Of a stretch of 5,218 nucleotides of DNA, positions 1 to 5,218 are shown one piece after another; position 1 is the stretch's first letter; each line of letters begins with the position of its first letter. The notes below the pieces were generated by a model. That model searched no databases. It saw only the letters and a program-made list of their open reading frames with translations, and was not told where the DNA came from. Where the stretch lies: NCBI GenBank assembly GCA_020846515.1, contig JADLDX010000664.1:1-5218 (forward strand). The letters are read 5' to 3'. Origin of the DNA: Pirellulaceae bacterium. GTDB lineage: Bacteria; Planctomycetota; Planctomycetia; Pirellulales; Pirellulaceae. The translations under genes and the position numbers were made by a program.

Positions 1-345
1 AAATCTCGGCCGAGCCAACACCAAGTTATTCCCACCAAAGCCAGGCAATACACGGATGTCCGGGTTGAACGTAAAGCCCTGTCGACCAACGCCAGGTACG
101 TTGAGATAAACCTTTACACCGTCACGCAGCGGTGAGTAGATGCCAATATCTTCGAAACCACTCTTCGGCAAGCCAACTCGCAAATCTGTGTTGCGATACT
201 CAAGTCTCCAGCCGTATCCAAAGTCACCTTCGCGATCCGCTTGCAACGTATCGTAAATGCGCGTGATCTCAATCGGTATACCAGCCACAGGTATGGCCAT
301 GTCGGCGAATGCCAAGCGGAAATTGCCTAACTTCAATTCACCACT
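1..345 (-). other. Start of an Rhs/YD-repeat shell (truncated by window edge)
   Basis: Residues 1625-1739. GELKLGNFRLAFADMAIPVA is followed by GIPIEITRIYDTL and GDFGYGWRLEYRNTDL. The pattern K-x-G-N-F-x-L-x-F-x-D-x-x-I-P-V-A-G-x-P-I, T-R-x-Y-D-[ST] and D-F-G-x-G-W is the conserved entry of bacterial Rhs-type proteins. The following SGFEDIGIYSPLRDGVKVYL and GVGRQGFTFNPDIRVLPGFG fit the first shell strands. No full YD repeat (G-x-x-x-R-Y-x-Y-D-x-x-G-R-L) lies inside the window; those would be beyond base 1. The family forms a hollow beta-cage that holds and releases a C-terminal domain, commonly a toxin. Whether this copy has one cannot be seen. Confidence 0.82.
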
Positions 346-3300
346 CACGCCAACATTGTGTTCAACAACATTGACCGCGCCACTGTTGGAGGCTGCTTCT
401 AGCCGAATCACGTATTCGTCGTTGATCAGCAAGCTCGTGTCCCAGACGCCCAGCAGGTCGTTGACCACAGCGGTCGTGCTCTCGAAGAACTGCGTGTAAG
501 TGGTCTCGTCGATGCGGCGATAGGATAGTTTGTAACCAGCGAAGTTGGCGTGCGAAGCCGTGCCGCGAATGGAAACCATGCCAAACACGGCCGCCGTATC
601 GGTGGGACTGGTGATGGCCACCGTCGGAATATCCGCTGTCCCTGCACCACTCCAACCTTCAGGGAAGTCGTAGTCAAAGCTGATCGTCCTGGTCGTGATG
701 TTGCCATTGGTATCCACGGCCGTCGCTGTGGCGTTGATCTGCTGGAAGGCCCAATCTTCGAAGGTGAATGTGGCCGTGCCAGCAGCGCTGAGCGGGATGT
801 CTTGTCCGTTGGCGGTCAGTGTCAGCGAAGCGACGGCCACGTTGTCGATGGCCCGCGCATAGACAATAAATGGCCCTTGCCAGGGCAGGATGTTACGATT
901 GGCGTCACCCAGGCTCTCGATGAGACTAACCTTGGGCGGCACAACGTCTTCGATCACGCTCAACGTAAAGGATTGAGTAGCCACTCCGCCGCGTGGATCG
1001 CTCACGCGAACAGCGAAGTTATGCGAGCCGATCAGGGGCACCGTGGTCGGCCAGATGATCTTACCAAAGCTGTCGATCGATGCACCCGCCGGGGATGCGG
1101 TCAATGTGTAGCTAAGTTGGTCCAGGTCAGCGTCGCGCGCAATTACTTGATATGTAAACAATGCGCCGGCCGGAACTTCCAGCGGAGCGGTGCTGATAAT
1201 CGTCGGCAGACTATTGGCGGCTAACACGTCCAATTCAAAGGACTCGATGGCACTGGCCCCACCCGCATCGGTCGCAATCAAGGTGACCACAAACTTGCCC
1301 GTTTGACCAACCGCTGGTGTCCAACTGACCTGGCCGCTCGTGGCGTTGATCGTCATACCAACGGGCCCTTGACCAAGTGAGTAAGTGAGAGCGGTTGATT
1401 CTGGGTCGGTCGCTTGCAGCGTATAGCTATAAGCGGCGCCGACCGAACCGAAACGTGGTGCTGTCGTATTGATCACTGGGGGCAAGTTGGGCACTCCAGT
1501 GGCCACGCGGATCGCGAAGGCTTGTGTAACCGCGCCGCCGATACCATCGCTGACTTCAATGACCACGTCTTGCTGACCAAGCTGGCTGGCCAGCGGTGTC
1601 CAGGATATGGCACCCGTTGTTTGCACGATCGTCATCCCGGCTGGTGCGGCCAGCAATCGATAGACCAGTGGATCATTCTCAGCATCGCGAGCTGCAACCG
1701 TGTACAGATAGCTCACACCCACTGCGGCTTCGGTAGGTGGAATAGAAGTGATCGCCGGCGGGCCACCCGAACGAGAAACCTTCAGCTTAAAGGCTTGAAT
1801 AACAGAAGCCCCGTCCGGATCGGTTACTTGCACCGAAACGTCGCTCTCGCCCAACTGGTCCGCCGCTGGCGTCCAGCGAAGTGTGCCCAGCGAAGGATGA
1901 ATGCTCATTCCGATCGGGGCATCCAGCAGCGCATAAGCGAGTGGGTCAGCGTCGGCATCTTCAGCAGCGACAGCGTATTGATACAGGCTGCCCAAGACGG
2001 TGGACGCAATGGGTGTCGACACGATGACCGGGGCAACGTTCACTGGTCGACCAACGACTTGTAGATCAAATGAGCGCGTGGTGATGCCGCCATCGACATC
2101 GGTCGCCCGGACGGTGATGGATTGTGTACCCAGATCATCATTGCCAGGTGTCCAGCGCAGCGTGCCATCGGAACTAACCAACATGTCAGTCGGTCCGCTT
2201 GTCAATGACCAACTGAGCGGCCGTCCGAGCGCATCCTGACCGGTGACTTGCGCCAGGTATGCTTGCCCCAAGCCAATCAACGTGCGTGGCAGAGTGATTT
2301 GGTAGGGCGTAGCTGCCGGCTGGGCATTAACGACTTGAACATTGGCGCTCACCACCGACGTGTTGCCGCTGGAGTCACGCACTTCAATCGAGAAGGCGGC
2401 CGTACCCACATCGGCCAGCGTAGGCGTCCAACGCAATTGGCCCGTGACCGAGTCAAGCGTGGCTGGTGCCGGTGCGCTCAGGAGTTGGTAACTGACCACT
2501 TGCGATTCAGCATCTTGTGCTGAGAGATTTACGGCATAGACCAGGCCAACGTAGGCGGTGCCGGGCAAGCCCGTTGTCAGGACAGGCGCCGTATTGGGCG
2601 CGGTCACGGTGACGGTAAAGTCCTGCAAGGTGATCGAGCCAGATGCACTCGTCGCGCGAAGCACAACTAACTGTTCGCCCACTTGTGCAATGCTGGGCCG
2701 CCAGGCTATCAGACCCGTGGCTGGATCAATCGACATGCCTTCAGGCGCAAGCGATAGATCGTAAGTGATCAGTTCAGTGTGAATGCCGATGGCCACGGAA
2801 GAGTAGCGATATGTTTGTCGGGCTTCAATGGTCAGGGCAGGGGAGGTGACGAAATGCAAGCCACCGGTGACCGAAGTATTCGTGGCTACGAGATCAAAGT
2901 TGTTATTCGACGAGATGGCATCGGCGGCTAGCGTCACGTTCTGACCAGTGATACCCGAAGACACCGACCAACCGGCAGGCAACTCCGTGCGAATCGTGTA
3001 GGTACCCGCACTGAGCCCCGAGAGTGCGTAGTTGCCTGCGCGGTCGCTGGTAGCAACCGGTTCGTTTTCATCCAACACGCCATCGACATCCAGATCGGCG
3101 AAGACTTTCCAGTAGCTAATTGGGTCGAGATCAGTAGTTCTGAGTTGTCCGCGAATCTGCCCGAGGTCCAGTTGCTCCAGCGCCAGATCGACCACACTGT
3201 TTGTATTGGCAGTCACCGATACATTGCCGGCTGATGGCGTTTCGTAGCCGGCCACGGGTGTTACGCGCACGGGATAGTTACCAGGCAACAGCCCATTAAA

Positions 3301-5218
3301 TTGATAGTTGCCACTGGTATCGGTGGTGGTTTGCGATTCGCTTGGATCGGGATAGCCGTTGTCGTTAGTGTCGATGAACAAATGCACACCAGGCAAGACT
3401 GGTTCGCTACCGTTGCGGGCACCGCTGCTATCTAGATCATCAAAGGCTTGACCGCGTATTGAACCGCGTAACTCGGGCAGGATATCGAGCGTAAAGGATT
3501 GCTGGTCAAAGCCGCCACGGCCATCTTCGACACCGATAGTGAACTGATGGCTGCCGGTTTCTGCCAGACCTGGCACGAAGACTGGCAAAATGCCGCCTGC
3601 TTTACGATAGCCGTGATTGCCTGCTGGTGAAAAGTCGCGAACGGTTTGCGTTTGGGGTTCGTCAAAACGATAGTCCAGCACCAAGCGCGTATCGCCATCG
3701 TATTGCCGCGACAGACCTTCGACGATTTCAGCTGGTGTGCGCACCACGTTCCACAGTCGGTAGTTATCTATGATGGCTCGCGTGAAATTGAGGCCACTAT
3801 CGCCGACCAAAGCATTTGCAGTTGGATTGTAAACCAACGGGCTGGGTAGAGTTGTCGAACCGCGTTCTACTCCATCGATAAAGATCTTGGCAGCTCGGGT
3901 AGTATCATCAATGGTGATCGCGAAGTGAGTCCAACGGTTAGTGGATGGAACGAATGGAATGCTGAAAGTAAAAGAAGCCGTTGGCGAAGGGTAATCGACT
4001 TCCAAGCGTAAGAATGCATTGCCGAAGTTATAAAGGGAGTAAGTTGTTCCGGTCGAGGTGGCGATACCGGAGGAAATGATATTCGTGCGCTGATTGCTGG
4101 CGGGCAAACTGGTGAAGTTGTACCAACCTTCGGCGGTGAGGCTGGTGGGTTGAAGACTCGGATGGGCTTCGATCTCGACACGTCCTCTGTTATTGACACC
4201 GTTCGCACTACCGTATGGAGCGAAGCTCAATGCCATATCGGCGCGAGCGTCCCAAGTGACTTTGCCTGTGGTGGGATCGATGGTTGCCCCGGGAGGTGCA
4301 TCGATCAAGCCATAACGCAGGGTGTCTCGATCGTTGTCTAGCGCCGTGGCTTGATAGGTGAAGGTCTCACCCGCGCCCATTTTTGTATTGGGTTCGGTGG
4401 CGATCAGTGGCAGGGCATTGTCACGAGCCGGCTGGACATCGATCTTGAACGACTGCGTGGCCATACCGCCGCGACCGTCATCGGCAGAGATCGTTACCAA
4501 GTGTTCGCCGACTTGATCTGGCGAAGCGGCCCACAACAGTGCTCCGGTTTGGCTGTTGATAATCAAGCCGCCAGGTCCATCGACAATAGAATAGGTAAGT
4601 GTGTCGTTGTCGGGATCAATGGCATCGGAGTCGTAACGATAGACTTCGTTGGGATCGAAGCGATTGTAGATGACGCTGGCCGTGTTATCGCCCGAGTTGG
4701 CGACGATCAAGTCCATGCGGCCGTCTTCATCAGCGTCAGCCAAAGTGACTCGCGTGGGCTTGTCGCCGACCGCGATGTTTTGGGCTCGGGCAAATTGATT
4801 GTTGCCTCGCCCGTAGAGAACGCTCAGCACGTTCGAGCCCGGCAGCGTAGTGGCCAAGTCGGGGTTGCCGTCGGCGTTGAGATCGGTGACTTGGATATCG
4901 CTAGGTGAACCACTTACTGAAACGTAGATTGGCGGGCTAGCAGGCTGAACGCCTATGCGCGGCAGGATCATCAAGCGATTGGATTCGAGCAGGGTGATGA
5001 CTGCGTCGAGTTGTCCGTCGCCGGTTGCATCAGCCACTGTGAATTTGCCAGGTTTGTCACCCAGGGCGATAGAAACTGGCGCTGATAGAGCACCGCTGGC
5101 ACTACCGCTGAGAACCCAAACTGCATTAGCTACATCATCCAGCACAAGCACATCGGAATGCCCATCACCGTTGATATCGCGAGTGAGCAAATCGATCGGT
5201 GCGCTGCCAACGAGGATT
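1..5218 (-). CDS. Giant multidomain surface/secreted protein with FG-GAP, He_PIG, LamG, SdrD_B and Rhs modules (partial at both ends)
   Basis: The frame with codons at 5217-5215 down to 3-1 has no stop over 1739 codons, and I read it line by line as coherent protein. The order is FG-GAP x4, He_PIG, He_PIG split by LamG, SdrD_B x2, He_PIG x7, Ig-like x2, then the start of an Rhs shell. The start codon, any signal peptide and the stop codon lie outside the window. No membrane segment is visible. The visible part contains no cysteine and is acidic and rich in Thr, Ser, Ala, Gly and Asp, as expected for an exported beta-rich protein. From family knowledge, such mosaics act in adhesion, glycan binding or delivery of an Rhs C-terminal domain; the actual role here is unknown. 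The module set and size suggest a planctomycete. No frameshift, internal stop or change of codon use was seen, so the gene looks intact. Confidence 0.96.
346..630 (-). other. Beta-sandwich preceding the Rhs shell
   Basis: Residues 1530-1624. IPTVAITSPTDTAAVFGMVS is followed by IRGTASHANFAGYKLSYRRI, LLGVWDTSLLINDEYVIRLE and NSGAVNVVEHNVGVS. The I-x-S-P-T-D opening, G-T-A turn, Y-x-L-x-Y strand, L-G-x-W-D-T-x-L-L and Y-x-I-R-L pattern form a unit that I recall sitting directly before the Rhs start in many bacterial Rhs proteins. It is probably the lead-in sandwich of the Rhs shell and not a free stalk module. Confidence 0.75.
664..945 (-). other. Bacterial Ig-like domain
   Basis: Residues 1425-1518. 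After I-E-D the sequence changes family: VVPPKVSLIE, then FIVYARAIDNVAVASLTLTA and NGQDIPL, a TATFTFEDWAFQQI segment, and ATATAVDTNGNITTRTISF. The pattern A-x-D-N-V-x-V-x-x-L-x-L-x-x-N-G and A-x-A-x-D-x-x-G-N is that of bacterial Ig-like folds that often precede Rhs shells or end adhesin stalks. A Gly/Asp-rich hinge (D-Y-D-F-P-E-G-W-S-G-A-G-T-A) follows. The exact Pfam family cannot be fixed by eye. Confidence 0.78.
946..1212 (-). other. He_PIG module 9 (last of the array)
   Basis: Residues 1336-1424. SLPTIISTAPLEVPAGALFT opens the module, followed by the acidic run ARDADLDQLSYTL, a shortened core SPAGASIDSFGKIIWPTT (Trp at 1053), LIGSHNFAVRVSDPRGG and QSFTLSV. The P-x-T-G turn before the Trp is reduced to S-F-G, and T-P after the Trp is reversed to P-T. 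It is 90 residues after module 8, the shortest step in the array. Its last strand block resembles that of the split module 2 (GSHQFTIGVEDGRGG). Confidence 0.9.
1222..1485 (-). other. He_PIG module 8
   Basis: Residues 1245-1332. LPPVINTTAPRFGSVGAAYS opens the module, followed by ATDPESTALTYSL, the core GPVGMTINATSGQVSWTP (Trp at 1323), GQTGKFVVTLIATDAGG and ESFELDV. The third acidic position of the calcium run is replaced (D-P-E-S-T). It is 93 residues after module 7. Confidence 0.92.
1492..1761 (-). other. He_PIG module 7
   Basis: Residues 1153-1242. PPAITSIPPTEAAVGVSYLY opens the module, followed by ARDAENDPLVYRL, the core APAGMTIVQTTGAISWTP (Trp at 1602), SQLGQQDVVIEVSDGIGG and QAFAIRV. 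It is close to the family consensus and 91 residues after module 6. The acidic run is mostly kept (D-A-E-N-D). Confidence 0.92.
1762..2040 (-). other. He_PIG module 6
   Basis: Residues 1060-1152. NVAPVIVSTPIASTVLGSLY opens the module, followed by the full acidic run AEDADADPLAYAL, the core APIGMSIHPSLGTLRWTP (Trp at 1875), DQLGESDVSVQVTDPDGAS and QAFKLKV. This is a near-consensus copy with complete calcium-type residues, 93 residues after module 5. Confidence 0.92.
2050..2310 (-). other. He_PIG module 5
   Basis: Residues 970-1056. TPYQITLPRTLIGLGQAYLA is followed by the reduced acidic run GQDALGRPLSWSL, the core DMLVSSDGTLRWTP (Trp at 2154) and DDLGTQSITVRATDVDGG, then RSFDLQVV. The module lacks the usual A-P-V-I-x-S-x-P opening and has S-S-D-G in place of P-x-T-G in the core turn. 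It sits 92 residues after module 4 in register. Confidence 0.88.
2326..2592 (-). other. He_PIG module 4
   Basis: Residues 876-964. TAPVLTTGLPGTAYVGLVYA opens the module, followed by AQDAESQVVSYQLLSAPAPA, the core TLDSVTGQLRWTP (Trp at 2430) and ADVGTAAFSIEVRDSSGNTS. The Trp is 91 residues after that of module 3. Only part of the acidic run remains (Q-D-A-E), so any calcium site would be weak. Confidence 0.9.
2593..2862 (-). other. He_PIG module 3 (degenerate calcium site)
   Basis: Residues 786-875. It reads GLHFVTSPALTIEARQTYRY, then the core LAPEGMSIDPATGLIAWRP (Trp at 2703), AQVGEQLVVLRATSASGS and LQDFTVTV. The strand layout is standard, but the acidic A-x-D-x-D-x-D run between the first Tyr strand and the core is replaced by SVAIGIHTELITY. 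The late D-G-R-G-G turn is likewise replaced by S-A-S-G-S. Calcium binding is therefore unlikely in this module. It is the first of seven uninterrupted tandem modules. Confidence 0.85.
2881..3162 (-). other. SdrD_B-like beta-sandwich 2 (degenerate start)
   Basis: Residues 686-779. GQIRGQLRTTDLDP opens the unit, followed by WKVFADLDVDGVLDENEPVA, then TSDRAGNYALSGLSAGTYTI and LPAGWSVSS. The calcium loop D-L-D-V-D-G-x-x-D-E-N-E and the G-N-Y-x-L-x-x-L-x-x-G-x-Y hallmark are intact. The first acidic loop (F-D-D-L-D-S-S-G in unit 1) is replaced by R-T-T-D-L-D-P, and the usual P-G-V-x-V strand is altered to I-S-Y-W-K-V. It ends with QNVTLAADAISSNNNFDLVA, which links to the next He_PIG module. Confidence 0.85.
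3181..3465 (-). other. SdrD_B-like (Cna-B-type) beta-sandwich 1
   Basis: Residues 585-679. The module opens with GSIRGQAFDDLDSSGARNGS, passes LPGVHLFIDTNDNGYPDPSE, then TTTDTSGNYQFNGLLPGNY and VRVTPVAGYE. The D-x-N-D-N-G-x-x-D loop plus T-D-x-x-G-N-Y-x-F-x-x-L-x-P-G-x-Y are hallmarks of the SdrD_B family. These are rigid calcium-binding sandwiches found in staphylococcal Sdr proteins and very often in planctomycete surface proteins. A short strand (VSVTANTNSVVDLAL) closes the unit. The likely role is a stiff spacer in the stalk. I see no clear Lys/Asn isopeptide pair, so covalent self-cross-linking is not supported. Confidence 0.9.
3475..3570 (-). other. He_PIG module 2, C-terminal half
   Basis: Residues 550-581. 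GLAETGSHQFTIGVEDGRGG followed by FDQQSFTLDIL is the standard last third of a He_PIG module; compare QVGEHLVTISADDGRGG and QSFKIDV in module 1. It has no first half of its own directly upstream, because that half sits before the LamG insert. The linker PELRG leads into the first SdrD_B-like module. Confidence 0.87.
3571..4236 (-). other. LamG / concanavalin-A-like lectin domain (Laminin_G_3 type), inserted in He_PIG module 2
   Basis: Residues 328-549. The domain starts with M-A-L-S-F-A-P-Y-G and VEIEAHPSLQPTSLTAEGW, the usual first strands of LamG_3 domains. Then come a Tyr-rich core strand (TYSLYNFGNAFLRLEV), NRWTHFAITIDD (Trp at 3933), KIFIDGVERG (near 3888) and IIDNYRLWNVVRTPAEI (near 3774). 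These match the family pattern W-x-H-x-A, Y/F-x-D-G and I-D-x-x-R-x-W-N-x-x-x-T/S-x-x-E-I. A closing segment, LVLDYRFDEPQTQTVRDFSP and GNHG, is also typical of this class. The family binds carbohydrate or protein ligands, usually with a calcium site, and is common in secreted enzymes and adhesins. It is the most likely ligand-binding head of the visible region; the ligand is unknown. Confidence 0.92.
4237..4416 (-). other. He_PIG module 2, N-terminal half (split by LamG)
   Basis: Residues 268-327. It opens with ALPLIATEPNTKMGAGETF, continues with the acidic run ALDNDRDTLRYGL and the core PPGATIDPTTGKVTW (Trp at 4254). The Trp lies 279 bases (93 residues) after that of module 1, so the tandem register is kept up to this point. 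After WDARAD the expected G-x-H/Q-x-F/V strand does not follow. A LamG domain begins instead, and the missing strands reappear 225 residues later. The two halves together make a complete He_PIG domain. Confidence 0.87.
4432..4659 (-). other. He_PIG / cadherin-like (CADG) module 1
   Basis: Residues 187-262. The module has the He_PIG signature: a calcium-type acidic run in AIDPDNDTLTYSI, a G-x-x-I-x-x-x-T-G-x-[LIV]-x-W core (GLIINSQTGALLW, Trp at 4533), then QVGEHLVTISADDGRGG and the closing strand QSFKIDV. All acidic positions are present, so this is one of the best-preserved calcium sites in the protein. The usual opening motif (P-x-I-x-S-x-P before the first Tyr) is missing. In its place the FG-GAP block passes through NRFDPNEVYRY directly into the second strand. 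The module could be a structural spacer or could bind sugar or a partner; nothing in the sequence decides between these. Confidence 0.9.
4663..5217 (-). repeat. Four tandem FG-GAP/VCBS repeats (49-residue units)
   Basis: Residues 1-185. Four calcium-loop motifs of the D-x-[NTD]-x-D-G-x-x-D type occur: DINGDGHSD (5178-5152), DATGDGQLD (5031-5005), DLNADGNPD (4884-4858) and DADEDGRMD (4737-4711). They are spaced exactly 147 bases apart. Each is followed by a hydrophobic strand such as DVLVLDD or DLIVANSGDN, as in FG-GAP_3/VCBS units that build integrin-alpha-like beta-propellers. Units 2 and 4 also share the lead-in I-A-[LV]-G-D-K-P (from 5070 and from 4776). A full propeller usually has about seven blades, so more units probably lie upstream of the right edge. 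The block runs straight into the next module with almost no linker. The likely role is calcium-stabilised binding to a protein or glycan partner; the ligand is unknown. Confidence 0.93.

Noticed and set aside
362..707. Minus-strand open frames in the other two frames (362-655 and 426-707), and similar ones near 2934-3197, 3432-3698 and 3867-4208
   Set aside because: They overlap the continuous coding frame out of phase, and their translations are Arg/Ser/Pro-rich and of low order. The in-phase translation gives clear domains through the same bases.
550..2064. Long plus-strand open frames (550-1224 and 1414-2064)
   Set aside because: They lie in exact antisense codon register to the real gene (starts at 3n+1). 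They exist because the minus-strand gene rarely uses TTA, CTA and TCA codons, which would be stops on the other strand. Their translations are rich in Arg, His, Cys and Gly with no recognisable fold.
946..2862. DNA-level tandem repeats suggesting phase-variable copy number
   Set aside because: Only short shared stretches occur, such as around the Q-S-F-T-L and R-W-T-P codons. The modules are similar at protein level but too diverged in DNA to drive slippage or recombination.
3061..3480. Possible isopeptide (Cna-B) cross-links or thioester in the SdrD_B-like modules
   Set aside because: No Lys in the first strand with a matching Asn and catalytic Glu/Asp is visible, and there is no Cys for a thioester. 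The calcium-loop SdrD_B type fits better.
4351..4908. Plus-strand open frame of 185 codons that looks protein-like in places
   Set aside because: It is also antisense in codon register, lying over the FG-GAP and He_PIG module 1 coding sequence. Its regular Gly/Val/Asp look mirrors the repeat codons of the real gene. No ribosome binding site or family match is evident.
1..5218. Regulatory sites, RNA genes, insertion sequences or CRISPR repeats
   Set aside because: The whole window is coding, with no intergenic gap. I saw no inverted-repeat ends, tRNA-like arms or regularly spaced identical repeats.

Overview
The whole window is the inside of one very large gene on the minus strand. One reading frame (codons running down from base 5217 to base 1) stays open for 1739 codons without a stop. 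Neither the start nor the stop codon lies in the window, so the protein is longer than 1739 residues. Every stretch of the translation can be assigned to an extracellular-type repeat or domain, and no second gene, RNA gene, promoter, terminator, mobile element or CRISPR array is supported. Residue numbers below count from the codon at 5217-5215.

Layout in protein order, from high to low coordinates: (1) four FG-GAP/VCBS units, each exactly 49 residues long (5217-4663); (2) a cadherin-like He_PIG/CADG module (4659-4432); (3) a second He_PIG module split by an inserted LamG/concanavalin-A-like lectin domain (halves 4416-4237 and 3570-3475, insert 4236-3571); (4) two SdrD_B-like/Cna-B-like beta-sandwich modules (3465-2881); (5) seven tandem He_PIG modules of 90-93 residues (2862-946); (6) a bacterial Ig-like domain (945-664) and a second beta-sandwich (630-346); (7) the start of an Rhs/YD-repeat shell (345-1), which runs off the left edge.

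The picture is a secreted or surface-anchored giant protein: a long calcium-dependent stalk carrying a lectin-like domain and a propeller-like FG-GAP block, leading into an Rhs shell. Rhs shells usually enclose a variable C-terminal domain, often a toxin, but that part would lie beyond base 1 and is not visible. The visible protein has no cysteine and few lysines, which fits an extracellular acidic protein.

Giant mosaics of He_PIG, SdrD_B, LamG, VCBS and Rhs modules at moderate GC (slightly above half by eye) are typical of Planctomycetes, especially Pirellulaceae-like marine or freshwater lineages. That assignment is inferred from style and is not proven by any marker gene. Codon use and composition look uniform across all domains, with no sign of a recent join.
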